A DNA stretch of 49,643 nt from an uncultured Gammaproteobacteria bacterium. Lineage in GTDB: Bacteria > Pseudomonadota > Gammaproteobacteria > Pseudomonadales > Azotimanducaceae. Made by a program: the position numbers and the translations under genes. A model generated the notes under the pieces. The model saw nothing but the letters and a program-made list of their open reading frames with translations, ran no database searches and had not been told where the DNA came from. This document shows, piece by piece, positions 9,589 to 18,111 of the stretch (the stretch's first letter is position 1; each line of letters opens with the position of its first letter). Location of the stretch: contig CAJXAC010000009.1 of NCBI GenBank assembly GCA_913050035.1, positions 1-49,643 of the forward strand, read 5' to 3'.

Positions 9589-9679
9589 TGCCAAGACCTC
9601 CTTCTACCGCTGCCAAAATGCCCCAGTGCTCATTTAACGACGCAATTTACTGGGTACTGCCAAGCCTACTCAGCAAGCC

Positions 9680-11452
9680 TTATTCCGATTTATTGGGCGT
9701 CTGTCGAAGGCGAATATGCAAGTCGCGCAATTGCTGCTCTTCAACCGCTCCAGGAGCCGCCATCATAACGCACGCTGCTGTCTGGGTTTTAGGAAACGCG
9801 ATGACTTCGCGAATTGACTGACTTTGCGTCATCAGCATCGCCAATCGATCCAAGCCGAGAGCAATACCGCCATGGGGCGGGCAGCCATACTGCAGAGCAT
9901 CCAACAGGAAGCCGAATTTAGCTTGCGCAGCACTGTCCATAGCGAGCACGTCAAATACCGCACTCTGCATCTCTTCGTTATGAATTCGCAGCGACCCACC
10001 GCCTAGTTCGTAGCCATTCACAACGACATCATAGGCCGCGGCCTTGGCTCCGTCCGGATCAGCTTTCAACTCTGCCGGAGAACATGTGGGTCGCGTAAAC
10101 GGATGGTGCTCGGGGCTGTATCCACCTTCACGAGTGCGTTCAAACATCGGCCAATCGACAACCCAACAAGGTCTATACCCCGGTTCTATAAGCCCCAGGT
10201 CCGCACCGAGTTCGTTGCGCAGCGCGCCAAGCGCGTCGTTTACGACTTTGCGCGTATCCGCGCCAAAAAACACGATATCACCATCTTCAGCACCCACTCG
10301 TTGCAGCACCGCATGGGTCACTTCGTCCGGAATAAACTTCAGGATCGGTGATTGCAAACCGGCCACTCCAGCCGCTAGGTCATTGACTTTAATGTAGGCG
10401 AGACCGCGCGCGCCGTAGCGACCAACAAACTCTGTATACTGATCAATTGCCTTACGCGACAAAGTTGCTGCCCCCGGCGCGCGCAACGCCGCAACCCGAC
10501 CTTGGGGATCATTCGCGGGACCATTGAACACCTTAAAGTCTACGGCGCTCATAAGGTCCGCTATATCAACTAAGCGCAACGGATTGCGCAGGTCTGGGCG
10601 GTCGATACCAAAATCGCGCATAGCCTCATCCCAGGTCAGCACTGGAAACTCACCAAGATCTACGTCAAGGACTTTGCGCCACACTGATTTCAGCATGCCT
10701 TCGGTCATATCCATGACCTGCTGTTGAGTCACAAAAGATGCTTCGATATCAATTTGCGTAAACTCAGGCTGCCTGTCAGCCCGCAGATCTTCGTCGCGAT
10801 AGCAACGGGCGATCTGGTAGTACTTATCCAACCCCGACATCATCAACAATTGCTTATACACCTGCGGCGACTGGGGCAACGCAAAAAACTCGCCCGGATG
10901 AGTGCGGCTCGGTACTAAGTAGTCCCGCGCACCTTCTGGGGTTGCCCGCGACAACGTCGGTGTTTCTACGTCCAGATAACCATCGTCTTCTAAATAGCGC
11001 CGGACTTCACTGGTGATTTGCGCGCGGGTACGCAACCGGTCCTGCATCTCCGGTCGGCGTAAGTCAAGGTAACGGTAGCGCAGCCTTACGTCCTCGCCCG
11101 CATCAGAGTATTCGTCGAGCTGGAAGGGCGGTGTCTTAGCCGCATTTAAAATAGTTAGCTCCAGACCCAATACTTCGATTTCGCCCGTGCGCATATCTGG
11201 ATTGACAGTTCCCTCAGGGCGCGGGCGCACTCGACCTCGCGCAGCGAGCACAAATTCGTTACGCGCGGAATCAGCGAGGGCAAAACTCTCTTCAGTATCT
11301 GGGTCAAAAACTACCTGCAAGATGCCAGTGCGGTCACGAATATCTAGGAAGATCACGCCACCATGGTCGCGGCGTCGGTGCACCCACCCACATATTTCTA
11401 CTTGTTCGCCGACTTGAGCCGATCCTAATTCACCGCAATAGTGGCTGCGCAT
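9680..11452 (-). CDS. aspS: Aspartyl-tRNA synthetase, probably non-discriminating
   Basis: This class IIb synthetase charges tRNA-Asp. The 590 residues contain an N-terminal OB-fold anticodon-binding domain, the class II core with motif 2 ([19 protein letters not shown]) and motif 3 ([10 protein letters not shown]), and the bacterial GAD insertion. The OB-fold reads [11 protein letters not shown], with His30 matching the His31 I recall as a specificity residue of the Pseudomonas aeruginosa non-discriminating enzyme. Gly81 lies where that enzyme has glycine and E. coli has lysine. The enzyme therefore probably also makes Asp-tRNA-Asn for GatCAB amidation; no gat genes lie in this window to test it. 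Confidence 0.96.
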   Translation of the reverse strand: MRSHYCGELGSAQVGEQVEICGWVHRRRDHGGVIFLDIRDRTGILQVVFDPDTEESFALADSARNEFVLAARGRVRPRPEGTVNPDMRTGEIEVLGLELTILNAAKTPPFQLDEYSDAGEDVRLRYRYLDLRRPEMQDRLRTRAQITSEVRRYLEDDGYLDVETPTLSRATPEGARDYLVPSRTHPGEFFALPQSPQVYKQLLMMSGLDKYYQIARCYRDEDLRADRQPEFTQIDIEASFVTQQQVMDMTEGMLKSVWRKVLDVDLGEFPVLTWDEAMRDFGIDRPDLRNPLRLVDIADLMSAVDFKVFNGPANDPQGRVAALRAPGAATLSRKAIDQYTEFVGRYGARGLAYIKVNDLAAGVAGLQSPILKFIPDEVTHAVLQRVGAEDGDIVFFGADTRKVVNDALGALRNELGADLGLIEPGYRPCWVVDWPMFERTREGGYSPEHHPFTRPTCSPAELKADPDGAKAAAYDVVVNGYELGGGSLRIHNEEMQSAVFDVLAMDSAAQAKFGFLLDALQYGCPPHGGIALGLDRLAMLMTQSQSIREVIAFPKTQTAACVMMAAPGAVEEQQLRDLHIRLRQTPNKSE

Positions 11453-11530
11453 GAGTTTCCTCGTAATGTTGAAAAATTTATGTTGAGTAGCGCAATCTGC
11501 TCACTGGCAAGTGTCGCCTTGCTAATGGCT

Positions 11531-11821
11531 TCAGCTACTGCTGCTGTCCCCTGCCGATGACGTTGATGACTTCGAGTCGCTAGACGACGTCGTTGCTGAG
11601 CTGGATGCGCCATCCGCAGAGGTCACGTTCTTTTTGCTACCCGACTTAAAATCGGTCTCGTACCAACCGCCACCTTTAAGGCGAAAGCCTGCAGCAGAGA
11701 TCTTCTTTTTCAGGGCTTCGGCCGCGCATTCTGGGCAGGTGACCAGTGGTGGCTCATTGACTTTCTGCAGAACCTCCATTTCGTGACCGCAGTTGTCGCA
11801 ACGATATTCGTAGATCGGCAT
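11531..11821 (-). CDS. FmdB-type zinc ribbon protein
   Basis: A small regulatory-like zinc ribbon protein of the FmdB/CxxC_CxxC_SSSS family; its molecular role is unknown. The 96 residues have two CxxC knuckles (Cys8/Cys11 and Cys29/Cys32) in MPIYEYRCDNCGH and VTCPECAAE. A conserved GGGWYETDF segment is followed by a Ser/Lys-rich disordered tail (about 64-96). It lies 78 bp upstream of aspS on the same strand, a common position in gammaproteobacteria, and may be cotranscribed with it. Confidence 0.92.
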   Translation of the reverse strand: MPIYEYRCDNCGHEMEVLQKVNEPPLVTCPECAAEALKKKISAAGFRLKGGGWYETDFKSGSKKNVTSADGASSSATTSSSDSKSSTSSAGDSSSS

Positions 11822-11864
11822 TTTGATATTTTTAGACAGTTACCAACAAGCGGCGCATGATGTT

Positions 11865-11897
11865 AAAAAAACCAGCAAAAAGACAGTAATTTTGCTG
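11865..11897 (-). terminator. Strong intrinsic terminator, minus strand
   Basis: On the minus strand CAGCAAAA (11897-11890) and TTTTGCTG (11880-11873) form a perfect 8-bp stem around a nine-base loop. One G and seven consecutive T residues follow (11871-11865). This is a textbook intrinsic terminator reading toward fmdB. No recognised minus-strand gene lies upstream, so the transcript it ends is unknown. In the plus direction the same stem is followed by a short T-run and could work weakly. Confidence 0.7.
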
Positions 11898-12256
11898 ACT
11901 TTTTGTTGCGGCACCGGAATCGATCAGCTATAACGCTCGCCATCAGATCAAGAAGATCTGGTTCAGTGACGTCCGAGATGAAAACGCTACCGGCATTGTT
12001 GCGAGGTTTTAACAACAGCGACGCCTCAGCCACTTTTAACTGGTCAAGAGTCGATCCAATTTGCACCGAAGGTTGCTTGTTGGTCAACAAAAATACAGGT
12101 TAAAATACGGCCCAAGGGGCGACGACGGTAAAACACCGCTGACGTGCCGAGCAATTTGATGTTCGGGCGACCGCTGCTTAAAGAGACGCATTGAAACCCC
12201 ATGGTTTGGTCGTTGGTTACACCATTGATCTGCCAAGAGAGTGGAATCGTGCTGTT

Positions 12257-12262
12257 TATAAT
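12257..12262 (+). promoter_or_regulatory. -10 element upstream of the HU gene
   Basis: A perfect TATAAT lies 20 bases before the HU start codon. No good -35 hexamer is found at 16-18 bases; TTGATC at 12225 is too far. Initiation about seven bases downstream would give a leader of only some 13 bases, just enough for the AGAGGA ribosome-binding site. The -10 match is seen directly; promoter use is inferred. Confidence 0.5.
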
Positions 12263-12281
12263 CGACTCAGAGGACCAGATC

Positions 12282-12734
12282 ATGGCTACCAAGAAAAAAG
12301 CACCCGCTAAAAAGGCGCCCGCCAAGAAAGCTGCTGCTAAAAAAGCACCTGCCAAAAAAGCAGCAGCTAAGAAGAAAGCGCCCGCTAAAAAAGCAGCAGC
12401 TCCTGCGGTTAAGCGCCAGCCCGGAGTTAAGGCCAAAATGACCAAAACAGCGATTTTGAATGAAATCGCCACCAATACTAATCTGACGCGCACGCAGGTT
12501 GGTGCGGTGATGGATGAACTGGAATCAGTCATTGAGCGCCACATTCGCAAGCGTTCTGTTGGCGAGTTCACTTTACCTGGCTTGTTGAAAATCAAGGCTG
12601 CCAAGCGCCCAGCTACCAAGAAGCGTATGGGTCGCAACCCTGCCACTGGTGAAGAGATCGTTATTCCGGCCAAGCCTGCCACTACGCGTGTTCGCGTAAC
12701 CGCATTGAAGAAGCTTAAGGACATGATCCTCTAA
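12282..12734 (+). CDS. HU-family DNA-binding protein with histone H1-like N-terminal tail
   Basis: This is a nucleoid-associated protein that should bind and bend DNA as a dimer. The ATG at 12282 has AGAGGA seven bases upstream and gives 150 residues. Residues 1-43 are almost only Lys, Ala and Pro, built from units like KKAPAKKAAA, resembling eukaryotic H1 tails and bacterial AlgP/Hc1 proteins. Residues 52-150 form an HU/IHF domain with a helical dimerisation core (KTAILNEIATNTNLTRTQVG) and the beta-arm signature GRNPATGEEIVIPA. An ordinary HU is about 90 residues. The tail's repeated lysine codons make the DNA low-complexity at 12285-12410. A strong hairpin follows the gene. Confidence 0.93.
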   Translation: MATKKKAPAKKAPAKKAAAKKAPAKKAAAKKKAPAKKAAAPAVKRQPGVKAKMTKTAILNEIATNTNLTRTQVGAVMDELESVIERHIRKRSVGEFTLPGLLKIKAAKRPATKKRMGRNPATGEEIVIPAKPATTRVRVTALKKLKDMIL

Positions 12735-12750
12735 GCAACTTCGACTGTAT

Positions 12751-12783
12751 GCAACAGGTCGGATTCTTCATTCGGCCTGTTGC
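12751..12783 (+). terminator. Hairpin terminator after the HU gene
   Basis: GCAACAGGTCG (12751-12761) pairs with CGGCCTGTTGC (12773-12783) over 11 bp with one G-U wobble, around an 11-base loop, 16 bases after the HU stop. The following sequence is pyrimidine-rich but lacks an unbroken T-run. It probably ends the HU transcript before proS. Confidence 0.65.
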
Positions 12784-12889
12784 GTCATTCTCCTCCTTAC
12801 CCTTTCTTGCTGTTATTTCGGCTGTCATTGAACCGCAGCATTGTGTCTAATGCGTGGAAATAATAACGATAGTCATAGCCCAATAAATC

Positions 12890-14617
12890 ATGCGCCAATC
12901 AAACCTGCTGTTACCAACATTAAAAGAAACTCCTGCTGACGCAGATGTAATCAGCCATCAGCTGATGCTGCGCGCCGGGTTAATCCGACAGCTGGCAAGC
13001 GGCCTGTATTCATGGCTGCCACTAGGCCTGAGGGTTTTGCGCAACATCGAAGCGATCATTCGCGAAGAACTCAACCGCAGCGGCGCCCAGGAATTACTGA
13101 TGCCGGTCGTGCAACCCGCTGAATTGTGGGCTGAGAGCGGCCGTTGGCAGAAAATGGGGGATGAGATGCTGCGCATGCAGGACCGCCATGAGCGGGACTT
13201 CTGCCTAGGCCCTACCCACGAAGAGGTCATCACCGACATCTTCCGCCGCGAGGTGCAGTCTTACAAACAGCTGCCGGTAAACTTCTATCAAATTCAAACT
13301 AAGTTTCGCGACGAACGACGACCGCGATTTGGCGTTATGCGCGCGCGCGAGTTCATCATGAAAGACGGCTATTCATTTCATCTGGACCAGCCGAGTTTCG
13401 ACGCAACCTATCAGGAAATGTACAACTGCTACGAGCGCATTCTGCAGCGTATGGAACTGAACTTCCGAGCAGTAGAAGCTGATACAGGCAATATCGGCGG
13501 CAACAATTCTCACGAATTCCACGTTCTTGCGGCGTCCGGTGAAGACACAATCGTGTATGCATCTAATGGCCCTTATGCGGCAAACCTAGAAAAAGCCGTA
13601 GCTGAGTTGCCCGTGGCTGAAGCGACTCCACCAGAACCCATGGCAAGAGTGGCCACTCCCAACCAAAAGACCATCACCGAAGTTGCCCAATTGTTGCAGC
13701 AAGAAACCACCCGCTGTGTAAAGACGCTGGTCCTAAAAGCCGAACCATCAGACACGCAAACTGGCGCGCCGCTGATCGCAATTATTTTACGCGGCGATCA
13801 TGAGCTCAATGAAATAAAGGCCGCCAAGCTACCCGGCGTTGCAAAGCCACTGCAGTTCGCCGACGAAGCGGAAATCGTTGCGGCATTCGGCGCCCATCCG
13901 GGCTCATTGGGTCCGGTCGCGAGCCCGATCCCAATCCTAGTTGATTATGCTGCCGCTGCGTTATCCACTTTCATCTGCGGTGCTAACGAGGACGGCGTTC
14001 ACTACCAAGGCGCCAACTGGCAGCGCGATTGTCCGATCGACGACCAGCAGATGGTCGATGCGCGCAACGTCGCCGAGGGCGATCCTGCGCCCAATGGGCA
14101 AGGCGAGTTGCAATTTCAGCGCGGCATCGAGGTAGGTCATATCTTCCAGCTCGACCGCGCTTACAGCGAACCCATGAGCGCCTACGTTTTAGACCAGGAT
14201 GGCCGCGACACCGCGCCTATCATGGGCTGCTACGGCATGGGCGTAACGCGTTTGGTTGCTGCCGTTATTGAGCAAAATCACGACTCAAGAGGGGTTGTAT
14301 GGCCACAACCAGTAGCGCCTTTCGCCTTACACATTATCCCGCTTAACGCACAGAAGTCTGATGCGGTGCGCGAAGCGGCGGACGCACTTTACGCTGAGGC
14401 TGAAGCCGCGGGCATCAGCGTACTACTCGACGACCGCAATGAACGTCCGGGGGTAAAATTCGCCGACGCAGATCTCATCGGCATCCCCCATCGCATCGTC
14501 ATTGGCGATCGCGGCCTGCAAAATGGGGTGGTGGAATACAAACACCGCAGCGCCGAGAACAACGAAGAGTTGAGCGCCGAAGCAGCTTTGGCCAGAGTAG
14601 CCGGTCAGCGTCTTTAA
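12890..14617 (+). CDS. proS: Prolyl-tRNA synthetase
   Basis: This class IIa synthetase charges tRNA-Pro. The 575-residue protein has the bacterial-type architecture. The catalytic core carries motif 1 (around [23 protein letters not shown]), motif 2 ([20 protein letters not shown]) and motif 3 ([10 protein letters not shown]). The editing insertion (INS, about 225-400) for mischarged Ala-tRNA-Pro lies between motifs 2 and 3, and the anticodon-binding domain is C-terminal. The length matches E. coli ProRS (572). The gene stands alone on the plus strand and ends six bases before the convergent TlpA-like gene. Confidence 0.98.
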   Translation: MRQSNLLLPTLKETPADADVISHQLMLRAGLIRQLASGLYSWLPLGLRVLRNIEAIIREELNRSGAQELLMPVVQPAELWAESGRWQKMGDEMLRMQDRHERDFCLGPTHEEVITDIFRREVQSYKQLPVNFYQIQTKFRDERRPRFGVMRAREFIMKDGYSFHLDQPSFDATYQEMYNCYERILQRMELNFRAVEADTGNIGGNNSHEFHVLAASGEDTIVYASNGPYAANLEKAVAELPVAEATPPEPMARVATPNQKTITEVAQLLQQETTRCVKTLVLKAEPSDTQTGAPLIAIILRGDHELNEIKAAKLPGVAKPLQFADEAEIVAAFGAHPGSLGPVASPIPILVDYAAAALSTFICGANEDGVHYQGANWQRDCPIDDQQMVDARNVAEGDPAPNGQGELQFQRGIEVGHIFQLDRAYSEPMSAYVLDQDGRDTAPIMGCYGMGVTRLVAAVIEQNHDSRGVVWPQPVAPFALHIIPLNAQKSDAVREAADALYAEAEAAGISVLLDDRNERPGVKFADADLIGIPHRIVIGDRGLQNGVVEYKHRSAENNEELSAEAALARVAGQRL

Positions 14618-14623
14618 GCGCCC

Positions 14624-15082
14624 TTAGGACCCAGCACGAGCCAGCAGACTTTCCGCAGTCTGCGGTCCTGCTAGGACAGCCTGCACAGTACCCTTGGGAT
14701 CTATAACCACCGTCATCGGCAATACCTCAGCACGACCAATACGAAAGTTTTCACGTGGGTCATCTACCAATACTGGAAACTCGATCTCCATACGCTGCAT
14801 GACCGCATTCAGATCAGCCCCCTCCAAACCATCGTAGTTAACACCTAGGACCCGAATCTCAACACCGCGTTGGCTGCCCTGTTGCCGCAGTTCGTTGAGT
14901 TCCGGTATTTCTTCTCGGCATGGCGCGCACCATTCCGCCCAGTAGTTAAGCACCACCCATTCGCCGTGGAGATCGGAAAAGCGGATAGACGAGCCATCGG
15001 CAACGCGAAAACTCGGTTCACTGCTGCAGCCGACCAAACTAAGACAAGCCAGTAAAATGGACAGAACGCCGATACGACCCAT
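14624..15082 (-). CDS. TlpA/ResA-like thioredoxin-fold lipoprotein
   Basis: A predicted membrane-anchored periplasmic thiol-disulfide protein of 152 residues. The signal ends in the lipobox LVGC with lipidated Cys19. A thioredoxin fold follows with the active-site motif WCAPC (Cys52, Cys55) and the cis-proline region EVLPMTVVID. It could reduce or oxidise envelope proteins, for example in cytochrome c maturation or peroxide defence; the substrate is not visible. Its ATG overlaps the yihY-like stop by one base (TAATG), so the two are probably coupled. The pairing resembles pseudomonads. Confidence 0.9.
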   Translation of the reverse strand: MGRIGVLSILLACLSLVGCSSEPSFRVADGSSIRFSDLHGEWVVLNYWAEWCAPCREEIPELNELRQQGSQRGVEIRVLGVNYDGLEGADLNAVMQRMEIEFPVLVDDPRENFRIGRAEVLPMTVVIDPKGTVQAVLAGPQTAESLLARAGS

Positions 15083-16326
15083 TAAATTACCTCTTCTAGT
15101 GATACTGAAAGATGCTCTACATTGCTGTGCCGAACCGCGGCAAGTAATTCGATTAAGCGTGGAAAACCCATTACCTCCGCCAATTTAGCTTCCGTAAGCT
15201 CATCTGGAAGCAACTGGTACAGCTGCCAGAGGCTCACCGCCTGCAAATCTCGACCCAATATCCATTGGCCTCGCACATCAATACCGATCAGCCGCAGCTC
15301 GCCCAGTGCTTGAAAAATACGCTGACGCTGATGGGCGTCCATACTGACTCGGCTAGAAACTTCTGATTCGGTTATTGGCTCACCCAAACCATGCCCTTCG
15401 GCAACTGCCTGCAATACGCGCATGGCCTTGATCAGTAGCGGCTCATCCAACCGAGCTACGCTACCGTGCAGGGATAACGAGCGCACAAACACCGCACCAC
15501 TGAGCACGATCACCCACACCAAATATAACCACAGCAAAAACACCGGCAGCGCTGCAAAGGCACCAAAAATCGCATCGTATATAAAATACTGTGATGCCAT
15601 CGTGAAGCCCTGAAACGCCACCTGAAAAACGATCATAGCCAACGCCCCGCCCGATATACCGTGCAGCAGTGGTACCGGACTATTAGGCACCACCACATAC
15701 AACGCAGTGAATCCAACAAACATCAGTAGCGCCGGCAAGTAACTCAACGCGGTACCATAAACATCCAACACACGGATTTCGCTGAGCAACGGCAGCCCAA
15801 TCAAATAAATACTGCTCCAAACAGCAATTAATAGCAGTGCAGGACCAAGGGACAACACACCCCAATAGACTAAAACTCGCTGTATGCCCCAACGCGGGGT
15901 CGATACCTGCCAGATGGCATTGAAGCGCTTTTCAATAGATAACAGCATGAGCAGGGCAACCAATACGATCCCAACACCGCCGGCTGTGGTAAGCCCACGT
16001 GCTCGGCCAGCAAATTCGGTAAGTTTCTGCTGCACGAGTTCTGAGCTGGCCGGGACAAAGTTGCGGAATATAAAATTCTGCACCTCAATCCATAGATCAC
16101 CATACTGGGGAACGAGCGACAACCCGATGTAGGTCACCGTCATCAGCGGCACAAGCGCAAGTAATGAGGTGAACGTCAGTGCCGCCGCTGCAGTTAAACA
16201 GTCGTGCTGCGCAAACTGTGCACGCAACAATGGCCAGTAGGCCGCGAGTATCCGCCACAAATACTGTGCGCTGCGGCGCCATCGATTGGGAACCGCATTT
16301 AGCGAATTGGTACTGGACTCACCCAT
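15082..16326 (-). CDS. YihY/virulence factor BrkB family membrane protein
   Basis: An inner-membrane protein of the YihY/BrkB family, often mislabelled ribonuclease BN; its biochemical role is unsettled. The ATG at 16326 gives 414 residues; an upstream in-frame start at 16434 would overlap the divergent YfgD-like gene and adds no conserved sequence. About six hydrophobic helices are visible, and the segment LTFTSLLALVPLMTV near the N terminus is the family hallmark. The C-terminal 130 or so residues are soluble and look like a winged-helix extension (ITESEVSSRVSMDAHQRQRI), as in longer homologues. It is the upstream partner of the TlpA-like lipoprotein. Confidence 0.9.
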   Translation of the reverse strand: MGESSTNSLNAVPNRWRRSAQYLWRILAAYWPLLRAQFAQHDCLTAAAALTFTSLLALVPLMTVTYIGLSLVPQYGDLWIEVQNFIFRNFVPASSELVQQKLTEFAGRARGLTTAGGVGIVLVALLMLLSIEKRFNAIWQVSTPRWGIQRVLVYWGVLSLGPALLLIAVWSSIYLIGLPLLSEIRVLDVYGTALSYLPALLMFVGFTALYVVVPNSPVPLLHGISGGALAMIVFQVAFQGFTMASQYFIYDAIFGAFAALPVFLLWLYLVWVIVLSGAVFVRSLSLHGSVARLDEPLLIKAMRVLQAVAEGHGLGEPITESEVSSRVSMDAHQRQRIFQALGELRLIGIDVRGQWILGRDLQAVSLWQLYQLLPDELTEAKLAEVMGFPRLIELLAAVRHSNVEHLSVSLEEVI

Positions 16327-16365
16327 CTTTATACTGTGCCCGATAACACTGGTAACGAGAAGCCC

Positions 16366-16716
16366 ATGGCCGCTGTAACGCTGTATCACAATCCTAACTG
16401 TTCGAAGTCGCGCCAGACTCTGGCCCTGCTGCAAGACAGAGAGGTAACTATCAACTTGGTGGAATATCTAAAACAACCACCCACCGCGGCCGAACTTAGA
16501 CAACTACTCAATGCGCTGGGCTTAAACGCGCGGCAATTGATACGCACCAAGGAAGCCGTTTACCTCGAACTCAACCTGGAAGATACTGCCTTAACCGAAG
16601 CAGCACTGATCGACGCAATGGTTGAAAACCCTATTCTCATTGAGCGCCCCATCGCGCTAACAACACAAGGTGCTGTCATTGGCCGGCCACCAGAAAACGT
16701 CCTGACTCTGCTATGA
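16366..16716 (+). CDS. ArsC/YfgD-family glutaredoxin-fold reductase
   Basis: This 116-residue protein belongs to the ArsC-like thioredoxin superfamily. It has HNPNCSKSRQTL with the candidate catalytic Cys12, and a C-terminal ERPI segment with the arginine expected at the oxyanion site. Residue pattern and length are closest to E. coli YfgD rather than the plasmid ArsC used in arsenate resistance, and no ars genes are nearby. Arsenate reduction is therefore only one possibility. The ATG at 16366 is preferred to an in-frame GTG at 16336 because the family starts just before the first beta strand. It overlaps wrbA by four bases. Confidence 0.9.
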   Translation: MAAVTLYHNPNCSKSRQTLALLQDREVTINLVEYLKQPPTAAELRQLLNALGLNARQLIRTKEAVYLELNLEDTALTEAALIDAMVENPILIERPIALTTQGAVIGRPPENVLTLL

Positions 16717-17318
16717 GCAAACCTTATGTGTTGATTCTGTACTACTCGCGCAGTGGCGGTACGCAAAATCTCGCTCTGCACATTGCACGCGGTGTAGATA
16801 AGGTTGAAGGTATCGAGGCGCGCATACGTACGGTACCGCCGGTAAGCACAGTGGTCGAACGCACAGCTTCTGCGGTCCCCGATAGCGGCGCCGTATTTTG
16901 CAGCAAAGACGACTTACGGAATTGTGCAGGGCTTGCGCTGGGCAGCGCTACGCGGTTTGGCAATATGGCTGCTGCCATGAAGTATTTTCTCGACACTACG
17001 GCAGACTTATGGGCAGACCACGTTCTGGTCGGCAAACCCGCTAGCGTATTTACTTCAAGCGCATCCATTCACGGCGGTCAGGAAAGTACGCTGCTCACCA
17101 TGATGGTGCCTTTATTGCATCACGGCATGCTGATCCAAGGGCTTCCTTATAGTCTGCCGGCGTTAAATCAAACGCGCAGCGGTGGCACACCCTACGGCGT
17201 CACCCACCTCCAAGGCAGCGACGACCCAGCTAAATTGAGCGCGGACGAGGCCAGCCTAGCGGTAGCTGCTGGAACCCAACTAGCGCAGACAGCACTGCGC
17301 CTCAATTCAACCACATAG
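16713..17318 (+). CDS. wrbA: NAD(P)H:quinone oxidoreductase WrbA
   Basis: A flavodoxin-fold FMN enzyme that reduces quinones by two electrons and avoids semiquinone radicals. The 201 residues contain the FMN phosphate loop YYSRSGGTQNLA near the N terminus and a central GLALGSATRFGNMAAAMKYFLD segment. The FTSSASIHGGQESTLL region is typical of WrbA. Its ATG overlaps the YfgD-like stop (ATGA), so the two are coupled. The pair followed by DUF2069 is conserved in pseudomonads. Confidence 0.94.
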   Translation: MSKPYVLILYYSRSGGTQNLALHIARGVDKVEGIEARIRTVPPVSTVVERTASAVPDSGAVFCSKDDLRNCAGLALGSATRFGNMAAAMKYFLDTTADLWADHVLVGKPASVFTSSASIHGGQESTLLTMMVPLLHHGMLIQGLPYSLPALNQTRSGGTPYGVTHLQGSDDPAKLSADEASLAVAAGTQLAQTALRLNSTT

Positions 17319-17339
17319 ATCTATAAACGGAGAACGCAA

Positions 17340-17705
17340 TTGCGCGGTTGGCTATTTCTGAGCTTAGTTTGTGCCGGATCACTACTTTCTGTGACCGGAT
17401 TACGACAGTTTTTCATTGAGCCGTTGGCCACTACATCAAGCAACGGAATATGGTTTCTAATCCAAGTACTGCCGCTACTGTTGCCCATGCCCGGTGCCCT
17501 AAGGGGCGAACTGCGCAGTATGTTTATGCTGTGCCTGGTTAGCACTCTTTACTTTATTCACGCAGTATTGGTCATTAGTGACGAGCAACTGTTTTTGGTT
17601 GCCACCATTGAACTGTTCTTTGCCTTAGGCCTCGGTGTCAGTAGCGCAATCTTCGTGCGCAAACGGCGTGAGCTGGATGCATCCACTCCGGATCAAACCA
17701 ACTAA
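17340..17705 (+). CDS. DUF2069 membrane protein
   Basis: A 121-residue integral membrane protein of the uncharacterised DUF2069 family. Four hydrophobic helices are predicted at roughly 3-22, 34-50, 59-80 and 86-107, ending with a charged cytoplasmic tail. The start is TTG at 17340, supported by CGGAG about eight bases upstream; no in-frame ATG gives the complete first helix. It follows wrbA by 21 bp and is most likely the last gene of the yfgD-wrbA operon. Function unknown; a quinone or electron-transfer link is only suggested by context. Confidence 0.86.
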   Translation: MRGWLFLSLVCAGSLLSVTGLRQFFIEPLATTSSNGIWFLIQVLPLLLPMPGALRGELRSMFMLCLVSTLYFIHAVLVISDEQLFLVATIELFFALGLGVSSAIFVRKRRELDASTPDQTN

Positions 17706-17727
17706 AGCAAGCGCACTCCAGTACCCG

Positions 17728-18066
17728 TCAGTGAATGATCGGTTCGGGCGCCTCTACTGTCACAGCTTCTTCTTCCTCCACCGCCTGCACGGCATAACGG
17801 CGAGTAATGATCTCCCCGGATACTAAATCGGGTAACTGCTGGAGAAACACGTCCATGTGGTCGGTCTCAAAATGACCCATGAGCGCTTCCATACTCTCCC
17901 ATTCTTGAAAGAGCATAAGAGTATCCGGATCCGCTAAACCAACATAAAACTCATAAGACATACAGCCTTTCTCATTGCGACTGGCGGCTGCCATTTGCTT
18001 AGCTAAAGCCAATGCTTGGTCCCGCCGTTCCGGGCGGATTGGGATACTGCCGTGGACGATAATCAT
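17728..18066 (-). CDS. Antibiotic biosynthesis monooxygenase (ABM) domain protein
   Basis: A small dimeric alpha/beta-barrel protein of the ABM/YgiN type, a family that includes quinol oxidases and heme-degrading enzymes. The 112 residues begin with the strand MIIVHGSIPIRPE. The family core (EKGCMSYEFYVGLADPDTLMLFQEW, residues about 33-57) and HFETDHMDVFL are present, followed by an acidic tail. It converges on DUF2069 with 22 bp between and lies downstream of prpE on the same strand. Nothing identifies the substrate. Confidence 0.86.
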   Translation of the reverse strand: MIIVHGSIPIRPERRDQALALAKQMAAASRNEKGCMSYEFYVGLADPDTLMLFQEWESMEALMGHFETDHMDVFLQQLPDLVSGEIITRRYAVQAVEEEEAVTVEAPEPIIH

Positions 18067-18111
18067 CGTTTTGTACTTGGCTCCTGTTTAATCTAACGAC
18101 GCTTGAGGGCT

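Larger units (their letters stand above)
11822..12281. other. 460-bp gap between fmdB and the HU gene
   Basis: This divergent intergenic region contains the minus-strand terminator at 11865-11897 and the HU promoter at 12257-12262. On the minus strand a TTG-started reading frame (12090-11863, 75 residues) includes the segment SVFISDVTEPDLLDLMASVI. Its last 15 or so codons run through the terminator hairpin and I recognise no family. An overlapping minus frame upstream reads GRPNIKLLGTSAVF before stopping near 12044. The stretch could be a small RNA, a short gene or a decayed gene; sequence alone does not decide. Confidence 0.5.

Noticed and set aside
12285-12410. Repetitive DNA that could be read as a CRISPR or tandem repeat array
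   Set aside because: The repeats are short, imperfect and in frame with a protein tail made of KKAPAKKAAA units; there are no spacers.
12044-12724. Long minus-strand frame antisense to the HU gene
   Set aside because: It is rich in Ala, Gly, Phe and Leu because it mirrors the Lys/Ala/Pro tail codons on the other strand. The plus-strand HU gene explains the bases fully.
14644-14663. Terminator hairpin after proS
   Set aside because: GCAGACT/AGTCTGC pairs over 7 bp but lies within the TlpA-like coding region and is not followed by a T-run on either strand.
16366-16716. Arsenate resistance gene
   Set aside because: The sequence resembles YfgD, and no arsR, arsB or arsH is adjacent; the resistance role is unsupported.
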